DNA of 59,908 bases, taken from assembly GCA_038200275.1 (NCBI GenBank), contig JBBPYC010000097.1, positions 1 to 59,908 on the forward strand, written 5' to 3'. Positions 1 to 8,171 of this stretch are shown here, piece by piece. Position numbers and translations under genes: made by a program. The stretch is from JBBPYC01 sp038200275. GTDB taxonomy: Bacteria; Pseudomonadota; Gammaproteobacteria; Burkholderiales; Burkholderiaceae_C. The notes under the pieces are model-generated. The model saw only the letters and a list, made by a program, of their open reading frames with translations. It searched no databases and was not told the DNA's origin. Position 1 is the stretch's first letter, and each line of letters starts with the position of its first letter.

Positions 1-150
1 GGTTGAACCTCGACGTGGACTACTTCGCCGTTGGCGCGCTGTTCGCTGTATTCGCGTCGAACGCGACGTCCATACAGCGGGTGCCAGCGATAGAAGACTT
101 CAACTTCTTGCCCGACATGGGCAGAATGACCCGGTGATTGCGACGGGAAG
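1..150 (-). pseudogene. Fragment of a small transposition-associated ORF (DUF5372-like)
   Basis: Read on the minus strand, one frame gives a conserved-looking stretch that includes VEVFYRWHPLYGRRVRREYS and continues off the left edge of the window. I recall this wording from small proteins encoded beside transposases (DUF5372-like). The neighbouring plus-strand fragment is the end of an IS66 transposase, so two different transposon relics appear to abut here. No start codon can be fixed and the gene is incomplete. The family name is from memory and is the weakest part of the call. Confidence 0.4.
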
Positions 151-343
151 AAAAAACTGGCTGTTCGCCGGCACGCTGGCCGCCGGGCAGCGGGCGGCTG
201 CGATCACCAGCCTGATCCAGTCCGCCAAGCTCAATGGGCACGACCCGTATGCCTACCTGAGAGATGTGCTTGAGCGGCTGCCTGCGCAGCGCGCCAGCAA
301 GATCGACGAGTTGCTGCCGCATCGCTGGACGGCTGCCGGCTGA
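122..343 (+). pseudogene. IS66-family transposase, C-terminal remnant
   Basis: About 70 codons encode the typical tail of an IS66 TnpC transposase: a GRKNWLFAG-like block, then RAAAITSLIQSAKLNGHDPY and an ending close to IDELLPHRW. The DDE catalytic core and N-terminus are absent: upstream sequence on this strand does not continue the transposase and instead carries a minus-strand fragment. This is a dead insertion-sequence relic. The family assignment is firm from the ordered motifs; the exact left breakpoint is not. Confidence 0.75.
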
Positions 344-695
344 GCTCTCGGCTACCGCATGTACCGGGTGCGGTCAACATGTGTTGGCTGGCCGCTTACG
401 GTGTATCGACCGACCGACCAGCTGGTGCAGGGCGGAGGCGGACGCGAACAACGGCGCTGGCAGCGCGGCAGACACGTAGCGTTGTGATACTTGGCGTGAT
501 GGAAGCGGTGGCAGCGGCTGTGCTTCTGCAGGGGCATGGGCGACCAGTAGATCGATCGGCTAACGCACCCATTGCGACCGTGTCCAATCGCTCTGCGCCA
601 CCGCGCTCGAAAAACAGGCGGCGTATCCCAGCATCTCCGTCTCCTGTGAAAGCCGTCAAGGCGACACGGCGGACCGGACCCGCCTCAGTCGCAGC
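344..695. other. No recognisable gene
   Basis: About 350 bp between the IS66 relic and the end of the cytochrome operon. Open frames exist on both strands but none has a family-like composition, a ribosome-binding site or recognisable motifs. I saw no strong hairpin terminator. Confidence 0.5.
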
Positions 696-1991
696 CTACG
701 GCACGTCCTCCGACCGCACCTTGTTGACCTCAAGCTCGGTGACTGGCTGCCCGTGGTTGCCCCAGGCGGTGCGGATGTGGGTGAGCACCGCAGCGATTTC
801 GGTGTTGTCGAGTTTGAGCACATAAGGCGGCATGCCGAACGGACGCGGATTGCCTGACGTGGCCGGCGCAAAACCGCCGTACAGCACGACTTGCACCAGG
901 TTGGTGATTGGCGCAAGTTGCACCGCACGGCTGCCGGCCAGCGCGGGATAGGCGCGGCTCACCCCTTCGCCCTGAGTGCCATGGCACTGGGCGCAATGCT
1001 CCTCGTAACGTTTGGCGCCGAGGTCGGCTTTCGCCGCTGTCGGCGTTGGTGCATCGGCCGGTGTAGCAGACTGCGCGCTTGCGGGAACTGCCAGCGACAA
1101 CAGATAGTCCGCCATCGCTGCGGTGTCTTCGCTGCTCAGGTGCTGCGTGCTGTGCTGCACGACTTCGGCCATCGGGCCGATCGCCACCCCGTTGGCTGCC
1201 ACGCCGGTTTGCATCAGCTGAATGAATGCCGCCGTGGTGTCGTTGGTCAAGCCGGCTTCGTCCGCGGCGATCAGCGAGGGGGCATACCAGGGCTGCGCCG
1301 GCAGCTTGCCACCGGACAGCGTCATTCGGTCCTGTGTGCCGCCCAGCGCATCGCGGGGCGCGTGGCAAGCCGCGCAGTGGCCCAGTCCTTGTACCAAGTA
1401 GGCACCGCGGTTCCACTCGGCCGAGCGTGTCGGATCGGCAGCGAACGTGGCGGGCTTGAAATACAGCGCCCGCCAGACCGCCAGCGCAGCCTGCGTGCTG
1501 TACGGCCAGCGCACCTCATTCGGTGTAGGCGCGCGTTGGACCGCAGGCTGTGTCTGTAGCCACGCAAACATCGCATCTGAATCCGCCCGGCTCACCCGCG
1601 TCAAGCTCGGGTAGGGGAACGCGGGGTACAGCAGCCGGCCATCCTTTGACTCGCCGTGGTGCAGCGCACGCCAGAAGTCATCGCGGCTCCAGCCGCCCAG
1701 GCCGGTGGCCACATCCGGCGTCAGATTGGTCGAGTAAATGGTGCCAAAAGGGGTGGAAATCGGACGCCCGCCAGCATACGGCTCGCCGCCGCGCGCGCTG
1801 TGGCACGCCATGCAGTTGCCAGCCCGGGTGAGATAGGCGCCGCGCTTGACCTCTGTCGCGCCATTGGCCGGGTCTTGTGCGGTCGCGATAGATGAAAGGT
1901 GCTGGTCGTCTCCGCTGCGCATCCACACCGCAGATGCCAAGATCAGTGCGGCGGTCGCTGCGACGGCGAAGCCGCCATGCTGCCGGCTCAC
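696..1991 (-). CDS. Triheme membrane-anchored cytochrome c
   Basis: 431 aa. An N-terminal hydrophobic segment (about residues 8-23) acts as signal or anchor. Three c-type heme sites follow: CMACH at about 60-64, CAACH at about 206-210 and CAQCH at about 333-337. This is the layout of the cytochrome subunit of membrane alcohol, gluconate or aldehyde dehydrogenases, which passes electrons from a periplasmic dehydrogenase to quinone or an oxidase. I placed the start at a GTG that overlaps the stop of the upstream diheme gene (GTGA), just before the hydrophobic segment; an upstream ATG at 2033 would need a 46-bp overlap. No dehydrogenase subunit is visible in the window, so the electron donor is unknown. 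Confidence 0.85.
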   Translation of the reverse strand: MSRQHGGFAVAATAALILASAVWMRSGDDQHLSSIATAQDPANGATEVKRGAYLTRAGNCMACHSARGGEPYAGGRPISTPFGTIYSTNLTPDVATGLGGWSRDDFWRALHHGESKDGRLLYPAFPYPSLTRVSRADSDAMFAWLQTQPAVQRAPTPNEVRWPYSTQAALAVWRALYFKPATFAADPTRSAEWNRGAYLVQGLGHCAACHAPRDALGGTQDRMTLSGGKLPAQPWYAPSLIAADEAGLTNDTTAAFIQLMQTGVAANGVAIGPMAEVVQHSTQHLSSEDTAAMADYLLSLAVPASAQSATPADAPTPTAAKADLGAKRYEEHCAQCHGTQGEGVSRAYPALAGSRAVQLAPITNLVQVVLYGGFAPATSGNPRPFGMPPYVLKLDNTEIAAVLTHIRTAWGNHGQPVTELEVNKVRSEDVP

Positions 1992-2719
1992 GGTGTGGAC
2001 TCCGGCGGCACAGAGCGCGCTGCACTGCCGCATTCAAGCGGCAGTGCAGCCAGCAGTCGAGCAGCCGGATGCGGGTCTGCCGGCAACGGTTGCGCGGACA
2101 ACCAACTCGCGACTGCATGAACTTCCTCGGGCTGCAATTGCTGCGCAATCGTCTTCATGCAATCGGGCGCGTGCGCGCGGCGCTCACCCGTGCGCCAGGC
2201 GCCGAGTTGCGCGTTCAAGTAGTCCAGTGGCAGGCCGAGCAGCCCCGGCACCGCTGGCAACGTGCCGGTCATGCGCTCACCGTGGCACTGCACGCAAGCG
2301 GGCAGGTCGCGCCCGGGTGCGCCGCGGCGCACCAACGCTTCACCACGCGCCAGCACGTCGGGTGTAGCGCTGGTAGGCGCGGGGGCAGGGTACGGCAGCT
2401 CAAGCATGCCGAAATAGGTTGCGATCTCTCCGAGGTACGCATCGCTGAGCGGATCGACCATGCGCTGCATCAGGCCGTAATGGCGCCGACCGTCGCGGAA
2501 ATTGAGCAACTGGTTGTATAGATAGCCGGCCGGTTTGCCTGCAATGCGCGGGTAATAGCCGTCGGGTGCTGCGCGGCCCTGCTTGCCATGGCAGGCGGTG
2601 CAAGCAAGCGTGCGTTGCGCAATGTCGTCTTGAAATGTGGCAGCCACAAGCCAGCCAGGTGATGAAAACACGGTCAGCAGGACAGCCGTGCGCAACAAAG
2701 AGCGAAAGCAAAAAGGCAT
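1988..2719 (-). CDS. Diheme cytochrome c (cytochrome c4-like)
   Basis: 243 aa with a signal peptide (hydrophobic residues about 8-26, cleavage near AA-TF) and two c-type heme sites, CTACH at about 40-44 and CVQCH at about 142-146. Two similar domains, each with one heme, are the hallmark of c4-type periplasmic electron carriers. The start is MPFCFRS; a further upstream ATG would add a non-signal leader. The 3' end overlaps the triheme cytochrome start (GTGA), so the two are co-translated and probably form one electron-transfer module. It is divergent from clpX, sharing the 150-bp intergenic space. Confidence 0.85.
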   Translation of the reverse strand: MPFCFRSLLRTAVLLTVFSSPGWLVAATFQDDIAQRTLACTACHGKQGRAAPDGYYPRIAGKPAGYLYNQLLNFRDGRRHYGLMQRMVDPLSDAYLGEIATYFGMLELPYPAPAPTSATPDVLARGEALVRRGAPGRDLPACVQCHGERMTGTLPAVPGLLGLPLDYLNAQLGAWRTGERRAHAPDCMKTIAQQLQPEEVHAVASWLSAQPLPADPHPAARLLAALPLECGSAARSVPPESTP

Positions 2720-2810
2720 CGTCCGGGATGATGCACCAAGCGCACTCGCCGCGCATTTACAACGTTGCCAGCGGGGTTCCACCGCCTGAATGCCAGGTTG
2801 TTGGATCGGG

Positions 2811-2819
2811 TTGCTATCA
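2811..2819 (+). promoter_or_regulatory. Possible extended -10 promoter of clpX
   Basis: TGCTATCAT matches an extended -10 (TGN-TATCAT) about 50 bp before the clpX start. No good -35 hexamer is seen at 17 bp, which is acceptable for extended -10 promoters. This is a by-eye match only. Confidence 0.35.
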
Positions 2820-2869
2820 TGGGACAGACCTATTTTCGACAGCCAGGAACCTGCAGGAGATCAGCGCAT

Positions 2870-4138
2870 ATGACCGAAAAGAAGGGCTCCTCGATCGAGA
2901 AGTCGCTGTATTGCTCGTTCTGCGGCAAAAGCCAGCACGAAGTGCGCAAGCTCATCGCCGGGCCATCTGTGTTCATCTGCGATGAGTGCATTGACCTCTG
3001 CAACGACATCATTCGAGACGAGGTGCCGGGGGTAGCTGATGCGGCACGCGACGGCAAGGGCGAGCTGCCAACACCGACCGACATCAAGAGCAATCTCGAC
3101 AACTACGTGATCGGTCAAGAGCCTGCCAAGCGCACGCTGGCTGTGGCGGTCTACAACCACTACAAGCGGCTGAAGCACACCGAAGGGGCCAAGCGGGACG
3201 ACGTCGAATTGACCAAAAGCAACATATTGCTGATTGGCCCGACCGGCTCCGGCAAGACGCTGCTCGCGCAGACGCTTGCGCGCATGCTCGATGTGCCGTT
3301 TGTGATGGCCGATGCGACCACGCTCACGGAAGCAGGCTATGTCGGCGAGGACGTCGAGAACATTGTCTCCAAGCTGCTGCAAAGCTGCAACTACGAAGTC
3401 GAGCGAGCTCAGCGCGGCATCGTCTACATCGACGAGATCGACAAGATCAGTCGTAAGTCGGACAATCCCTCAATCACGCGCGACGTGTCGGGCGAAGGCG
3501 TGCAGCAGGCGTTGCTGAAGCTCATTGAAGGCACCATGGCCAGCGTGCCACCACAGGGCGGGCGCAAGCATCCGAACCAGGACTTCCTGCAGATCGACAC
3601 CACCAACATCTTGTTCATCCTGGGCGGTGCATTCTCCGGGCTGGAGAAGGTGATTGAAAACCGAACCGAAGCGTCTGGCATCGGTTTCGGTGCGATGGTC
3701 AAGAGCAAGCAGCAACGCAGCTTGTCCGATGTGTTCCGCGAAGTCGAGCCGGAAGACTTGATCAAATTCGGACTGATTCCTGAGCTGGTTGGCCGCATGC
3801 CGGTGGTGGCCACGCTGAACGAGCTCAGCGAGGACGCGCTGGTGCGAATCCTGACTGAGCCGAAAAATGCGCTGGCCAAACAGTACGGGCGGTTGCTTCA
3901 GATGGAAGGCGTTGAACTCGAACTTCGGCCGAACGCGCTGAAAGCCATTGCGAAGAAGGCGCTGGCTCGCAAGACCGGTGCGCGTGGACTACGCTCAATC
4001 CTTGAACTTGCGCTGATCGACACCATGTTCGATTTACCGACCACGCACAATGTAGTGAAAGTGGTGGTGGACGAATCCACCATCGAGGAAAACAAGCCCC
4101 CGCTGCTGGTGTATCGGGAAGCAGCAAAGTCGGCGTAA
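2870..4138 (+). CDS. clpX: ATP-dependent Clp protease, ATPase subunit ClpX
   Basis: 422 aa, the normal length. ClpX is the AAA+ unfoldase that feeds substrates to ClpP. The N-terminal zinc-binding domain has Cys15, Cys18, Cys37 and Cys40. Walker A is GPTGSGKT at 123-130 and Walker B lies in IVYIDEIDK. The IGF loop (SGIGFGAM), which docks on ClpP, is present. The start is the ATG after a CAGGAG ribosome-binding site; longer upstream frames lack the family sequence. lon follows 192 bp downstream. The usual clpP (and tig) is not immediately upstream: divergent cytochrome genes are there instead. Confidence 0.97.
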   Translation: MTEKKGSSIEKSLYCSFCGKSQHEVRKLIAGPSVFICDECIDLCNDIIRDEVPGVADAARDGKGELPTPTDIKSNLDNYVIGQEPAKRTLAVAVYNHYKRLKHTEGAKRDDVELTKSNILLIGPTGSGKTLLAQTLARMLDVPFVMADATTLTEAGYVGEDVENIVSKLLQSCNYEVERAQRGIVYIDEIDKISRKSDNPSITRDVSGEGVQQALLKLIEGTMASVPPQGGRKHPNQDFLQIDTTNILFILGGAFSGLEKVIENRTEASGIGFGAMVKSKQQRSLSDVFREVEPEDLIKFGLIPELVGRMPVVATLNELSEDALVRILTEPKNALAKQYGRLLQMEGVELELRPNALKAIAKKALARKTGARGLRSILELALIDTMFDLPTTHNVVKVVVDESTIEENKPPLLVYREAAKSA

Positions 4139-4272
4139 TCTCCCCCTATGCAGCGCATGATTGCCCCAGCAGCGGCTGGTGATCTGCACAAATTTGCAGG
4201 GTGACTCAGCGCTTGGTGTCGGAGGCAACATGATTCTGCGGCTGCCTCCTTTCTTGCGTCGATTGCGCGCAG

Positions 4273-4299
4273 CTTGAAAACTTAACACGCTGCACATAT
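4273..4299 (+). promoter_or_regulatory. Sigma-32-type heat-shock promoter of lon
   Basis: CTTGAAA (4273-4279), a 12-bp spacer and GCACATAT (4292-4299) match the known sigma-32 consensus (CTTGAAA, 11-16 bp, CCCCATNT): all seven bases at -35 and five of seven defined bases at -10. It lies 32 bp before the lon start. lon is a classic RpoH-regulon member, so context agrees. Confidence 0.65.
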
Positions 4300-4330
4300 C
4301 TCCAACAGGTCTTGCCTAAAAAGGTTCTCC

Positions 4331-6769
4331 ATGTCAGGTCAAAACCCGTTGCCCCCCACGCCCATCGAGCTGCCGCTGTTGCCACTACGCGATGTGGTGG
4401 TTTTCCCGCACATGGTGATCCCGCTGTTTGTGGGACGCCCCAAGAGCATCAAAGCGCTCGAAGCCGCCATGGGTGCCGAGCGTCGCATCATGCTGATTGC
4501 GCAAAAGACCGCAGCCAAGGACGAGCCGTCGCCTGGCGATATGTTCGACGTCGGCTGCGTCTCCACCATCCTGCAGATGCTCAAGCTACCGGACGGCACC
4601 GTCAAGGTGCTTGTTGAAGGTCAGCAGCGCGCCAAGGTGAACCGGATTGACGACGGCCCGGAGCACTTCACAACCGAGGTCACGCCAATCGAGGTGGCTG
4701 AAAAAGCCGAGTTGCCGAGCGACGTCGAGGCGTTGCGCCGCGCCGTGATGCAGCAGTTCGATCAGTACGTGAAGCTGAACAAAAAAATTCCGCCGGAAAT
4801 TCTGACGTCGATCTCGAGCATTGATGACCCCGGCCGACTCGCCGACACCATTGCTGCCCACCTGCCGCTGAGGCTTGAAGCCAAGCAGGCGGTGCTTGAC
4901 CTCGACGACGTAAAAGCACGTCTGGAAAACCTGTTCGGCCAGATCGAGCGCGAGGTCGACATCCTGAACGTGGACAAGAAAATCCGCGGGCGCGTGAAGC
5001 GCCAGATGGAGAAGAATCAGCGCGATTTCTATCTGAACGAGCAGGTCAAGGCAATTCAGAAGGAGCTTGGCGACGGAGAGGACGGTGCCGACGTTGAAGA
5101 GATCGAGAAAAAGATCAAATCAGCGCGCATGCCCAAGGAAGCGCTCAAGAAAGCCGAATCCGAGTTCAAGAAACTCAAGCTGATGTCACCAATGTCGGCC
5201 GAAGCGACCGTTGTGCGCAACTACATCGAGGTGTTGACCGGCTTGCCGTGGAGCAAGAAAACCAAGATCAAGCACAACCTGAGCTACGCAGAAGACGTTC
5301 TCAATGAGGACCACTACGGGCTGGAAAAGGTCAAGGACCGCATCCTTGAATATCTTGCGGTGCAGCAGCGTGTCGACAAGGTGAAGGCGCCGATCCTTTG
5401 TCTGGTTGGCCCACCCGGCGTCGGCAAGACCTCGCTCGGTCAATCGGTGGCCAAGGCGACCGGGCGCAAGTACGTGCGTATGGCGTTGGGCGGGATGCGC
5501 GATGAGGCGGAGATTCGCGGGCATCGCCGCACCTACATCGGCGCATTGCCGGGCAAAGTGTTGCAGAACCTGAGTAAGGCCGGCACCCGCAACCCGCTGT
5601 TTCTGCTCGATGAGATCGACAAACTCGGGATGGATTTCCGCGGGGACCCGTCGAGTGCATTGCTTGAAGTGCTCGATCCGGAGCAGAACCACACGTTCAA
5701 CGATCACTATGTCGAAGTCGACTTCGATCTGTCCGATGTGATGTTCGTTGCCACGTCGAACACGATGAACATCCCGCCGGCCTTGCTGGACCGGATGGAA
5801 GTCATTCGACTGGCGGGCTACACCGAGGACGAGAAGGTCAACATCGCGATCCGTTACTTGCTGCCCAAACAGCTGAAGAACAACGGCGTGAAGGACGCAG
5901 AGCTCAGCATCTCGGAAGATGCGGTGCGCGACATCGTGCGCTACTACACCCGGGAAGCGGGTGTGCGGTCGCTCGAGCGGGATTTGTCGAAGATCTGCCG
6001 CAAGGTGGTGAAAGCGCTACAACTCAAGAAGATGACGGCGCCGGTCAAGGTGACGGCCGACAATCTCGATGATTTTCTGGGCGTGCGTAAGTTCACCTAT
6101 GGCCGTGCTGAAGCACAGAACCAGGTTGGGCAGGTCGTCGGCCTTGCTTGGACCGAAGTGGGTGGCGATCTGCTGACGATCGAGGCTGCACTGATGCCCG
6201 GCAAGGGTGTAATCCAGCGCACGGGCTCGCTCGGCGATGTGATGAAAGAATCGGTCGAAGCGGCGCGCACGGTGGTGCGCTCACGTGCGCGCCAACTGGG
6301 CATCACCGATGAGGTCTTCGAGAAGAAGGACATGCACATCCATGTACCGGATGGCGCGACGCCGAAAGACGGTCCGAGCGCGGGTGCAGCAATGACGACG
6401 GCGATTGTCTCGGCACTCACGGGCATCCCGGTGCGGGCTGATGTCGCAATGACGGGTGAAATCACGCTTCGCGGCGAGATTACCCAGATTGGCGGTTTGA
6501 AGGAGAAATTGCTGGCTGCTTTGCGTGGAGGCATTAAAACCGTGCTGATTCCGGAGGAGAACGCGAAGGACTTGGCGGAGATACCGGCCAACGTGCTGGA
6601 CAACCTTGAAATCGTGCCGGTCAAGTGGATTGACAAGGTGCTTGAACTCGCGCTTGAACGGGTACCGACCCCTTTGCCGGATGAGGAACTTGCAGTGCCG
6701 ATTGCCGCGGTACCTGCCGAATCCGTGCCTAAACGCCCGGCCAGTCGCGCAGCCTCGGTCAAGCATTGA
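4331..6769 (+). CDS. lon: ATP-dependent protease Lon
   Basis: 812 aa, a full-length LonA. It degrades misfolded and regulatory proteins in the cytoplasm. An N-terminal substrate-binding LON domain (about 1-210) begins with LPLLPLRDVVVFPHM. A coiled-coil linker follows, then the AAA+ module with Walker A GPPGVGKT (Lys366) and FLLDEIDK. The C-terminal protease domain has the catalytic dyad Ser683 (DGPSAG) and Lys726 (GGLKEK), aligned to E. coli Ser679/Lys722 with a constant offset of 4. The tail is low-complexity and basic. It has a heat-shock-like promoter of its own, separate from clpX. Confidence 0.97.
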   Translation: MSGQNPLPPTPIELPLLPLRDVVVFPHMVIPLFVGRPKSIKALEAAMGAERRIMLIAQKTAAKDEPSPGDMFDVGCVSTILQMLKLPDGTVKVLVEGQQRAKVNRIDDGPEHFTTEVTPIEVAEKAELPSDVEALRRAVMQQFDQYVKLNKKIPPEILTSISSIDDPGRLADTIAAHLPLRLEAKQAVLDLDDVKARLENLFGQIEREVDILNVDKKIRGRVKRQMEKNQRDFYLNEQVKAIQKELGDGEDGADVEEIEKKIKSARMPKEALKKAESEFKKLKLMSPMSAEATVVRNYIEVLTGLPWSKKTKIKHNLSYAEDVLNEDHYGLEKVKDRILEYLAVQQRVDKVKAPILCLVGPPGVGKTSLGQSVAKATGRKYVRMALGGMRDEAEIRGHRRTYIGALPGKVLQNLSKAGTRNPLFLLDEIDKLGMDFRGDPSSALLEVLDPEQNHTFNDHYVEVDFDLSDVMFVATSNTMNIPPALLDRMEVIRLAGYTEDEKVNIAIRYLLPKQLKNNGVKDAELSISEDAVRDIVRYYTREAGVRSLERDLSKICRKVVKALQLKKMTAPVKVTADNLDDFLGVRKFTYGRAEAQNQVGQVVGLAWTEVGGDLLTIEAALMPGKGVIQRTGSLGDVMKESVEAARTVVRSRARQLGITDEVFEKKDMHIHVPDGATPKDGPSAGAAMTTAIVSALTGIPVRADVAMTGEITLRGEITQIGGLKEKLLAALRGGIKTVLIPEENAKDLAEIPANVLDNLEIVPVKWIDKVLELALERVPTPLPDEELAVPIAAVPAESVPKRPASRAASVKH

Positions 6770-6819
6770 CGTGTGCGTTTGCGAGGTTCAGTTTGGTGAA
6801 TGCTGACGCACTTTCGGGC

Positions 6820-6847
6820 CTGAAATGGCCTGAAGATGCGCTATAAT
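6820..6847 (+). promoter_or_regulatory. Promoter of the tRNA cluster
   Basis: A perfect TATAAT (6842-6847) lies 11 bp before tRNA-Gly. The best -35 is CTGAAA (6820-6825) with a 16-bp spacer. The -10 is convincing; the -35 is weak. Confidence 0.6.
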
Positions 6848-6858
6848 CTTTGCATATT

Positions 6859-6934
6859 GCGGGAATAGCTCAGTTGGTAGAGCGCAACCTTGCCAAGGTT
6901 GAGGTCGAGAGTTCGAGACTCTTTTCCCGCTCCA
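6859..6934 (+). tRNA. tRNA-Gly (anticodon GCC)
   Basis: A complete cloverleaf. Acceptor GCGGGAA pairs with TTCCCGC, the anticodon loop is TTGCCAA, the T-loop contains TTCGA, and the 3' CCA is encoded. It is first in a run of tRNA-Gly, tRNA-Cys and tRNA-Leu, although a terminator follows it directly. Confidence 0.97.
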
Positions 6935-6947
6935 GCATCGAAAAAAT

Positions 6948-6978
6948 GAAAAAGGGAAGCTTCTGGCTTCCCTTTTTT
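6948..6978 (+). terminator. Rho-independent terminator after tRNA-Gly
   Basis: GGGAAGC / GCTTCCC stem (7 bp, 5-nt loop) followed by six T and preceded by six A, so it may work in both directions. It lies 14 bp after the tRNA-Gly CCA. Confidence 0.85.
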
Positions 6979-7039
6979 CTAGCTGTTGTCACATGCCAAG
7001 CATCTTTAGGTGCTTGCTTATGTAGACAATGACGACTCT

Positions 7040-7113
7040 GGCGCGGTAGCAAAGCGGTTATGCACCGGATTGCAAATCCGATCAGCCCGGTTCGACTCCG
7101 GGCCGCGCCTCCA
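7040..7113 (+). tRNA. tRNA-Cys (anticodon GCA)
   Basis: Acceptor GGCGCGG pairs with CCGCGCC. The anticodon arm CGGAT-TGCAA-ATCCG presents GCA and the T-arm carries GGTTCGACTCC. The 3' CCA is encoded. It lies 20 bp before the intron-split tRNA-Leu and probably shares its transcript. Confidence 0.96.
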
Positions 7114-7133
7114 GTTCACGAATGAAACACTCT

Positions 7134-7567
7134 GCCCGAGTGGTGAAACGGTAGACACAGGGGACTTGAGTCAGCAGGATGATCCACGATCCAACTTGAG
7201 CCCCTGGAGGGAAACCTCCAGGGTGAAGCCCGTCAAATTCGGTGAAGGCCCTGAATGCGGTTGGAGCGACTTTTCAGTCAATCCAATTCTGTTCGCGCTG
7301 ATGCCGAGCCAAGCCTGCAGGTCGCTCCCGAGATTTCGGCGGCACTGGTGGGAAGGTGTAGAGAGCAGACGGCGGGCGCCTAATGTCGATGCGACGGTCG
7401 TACGGCGATGGCGAAGGCGTGCTCCAGACCACGAACGCAGCGTCGGCAGGCGGCATGACCCAAGGGGTCAGCGAAAAGACGGCAACGCGGCGGCGAAAGT
7501 CGAAGTGGTATGAAAATCCCCCGGCCCTGATACGGCCGTGCCGGTTCGATCCCGGCCTCGGGCACCA
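7134..7567 (+). tRNA. tRNA-Leu (anticodon UAA), interrupted by a group I intron
   Basis: Two exons, 7134-7167 and 7513-7567, join to an 89-nt class II tRNA. Acceptor GCCCGAG pairs with CTCGGGC, the discriminator is A and CCA is encoded. The anticodon stem GGGGA / TCCCC closes a loop C-T-T-A-A-A-A. The long variable arm CGGCC / GGCCG is typical of leucine tRNAs, and the T-stem is GCCGG / CCGGC. The junction lies between U34 and A35 of the UAA anticodon, the site occupied by the cyanobacterial and plastid tRNA-Leu intron. A tRNA finder that does not allow large introns would miss this gene. Confidence 0.93.
7168..7512 (+). ncRNA. Group I self-splicing intron (IC3-like) in tRNA-Leu(UAA)
   Basis: 345 nt with the ordered core of a bacterial group I ribozyme. 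The 5' splice site has exon CUU (7165-7167) paired to a GAG guide (7198-7200), giving the U-G wobble at the cut. A perfect 9-bp P2 hairpin with a GAAA loop spans 7202-7223. The P element GTCAAATTCGGTGAA is at 7232-7246, the Q element GCCGAGCCAAGC at 7303-7314, and the R element GTGTAGAGAGCAGACGG at 7356-7372. The S element AAGGCGTGCTCCAGA is at 7414-7428. P7 forms from GAGCA (7363-7367) and TGCTC (7420-7424). The last base is the omega-G (7512). The core resembles the Azoarcus tRNA-Ile and Anabaena tRNA-Leu introns. No homing endonuclease ORF is present. Confidence 0.9.
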
Positions 7568-7606
7568 GTTGGCGCATCGGCTGAAGATGTGGATACGCGG
7601 GCGCTG

Positions 7607-7963
7607 TTACCGTGGAGCAGCCGATCCGTTCTTGCCGATGTGTTCCATGCCGCCCTGGAGTGCCTTCAAAAATTCGCCCATGCGTCGTTGTCGCAGTTCC
7701 AGGTCCTGCGTGGACTGAATTTGACGCATCCGCGCGTCCAAATGGTTCATCAAGGCGCCGCCCGGCGCGTTGGCAGGTGCAATGCGCATCGGCTGAGTCG
7801 ACGGATCGACTGCAGGCGCTGGCATAACTGAGACCGTCGGCATTCCATTCTCGATCCCGTCGGCTTGGGCCAGTGCAACTGTCGTCATGCTTGCAAGAAC
7901 AAGGGCACTCGCTGTGCGGTAACCGCTTGTTGGCTTGCGGCTGATTAAAGCTTGTAATGGCAT
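7607..7963 (-). CDS. Small secreted protein of unknown function
   Basis: 118 aa. The N-terminus has a basic stretch, a hydrophobic core (about residues 18-32) and an ALAQA-like cleavage site, so export to the periplasm is likely. The mature part is proline- and alanine-rich, then helical and charged (about residues 70-105, RMRQIQSTQDLELRQRRMGE). I do not recognise the family. It is convergent with the tRNA cluster and divergent from the phasin gene. Signal peptide and codon use favour a real gene. Confidence 0.6.
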   Translation of the reverse strand: MPLQALISRKPTSGYRTASALVLASMTTVALAQADGIENGMPTVSVMPAPAVDPSTQPMRIAPANAPGGALMNHLDARMRQIQSTQDLELRQRRMGEFLKALQGGMEHIGKNGSAAPR

Positions 7964-8171
7964 GGGTAGTCGGTAGGCTGGGAATGAGGGAGCGCCAGCT
8001 TGAAGCTGCCTATTGTCTGGGGTTGTTCGCTCGCCTTATCGGACGGCTAACCGACGAGCAGGGGCTGGCCGTGAAAAAGTTCAAGCAAGTTGGCAACCGA
8101 GTGGCAATCTCGCTTACTGCGTAGATCGAGTGCGCCACAGGCCACGTTTTCGAGTTGCATCCCTAAAATGC

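Noticed and set aside
7010..7513. Open frame running through tRNA-Cys and the tRNA-Leu intron
   Set aside because: It translates structural RNA sequence, so it cannot be a conserved protein gene; also no homing-endonuclease motif (LAGLIDADG, GIY-YIG, HNH) is present.
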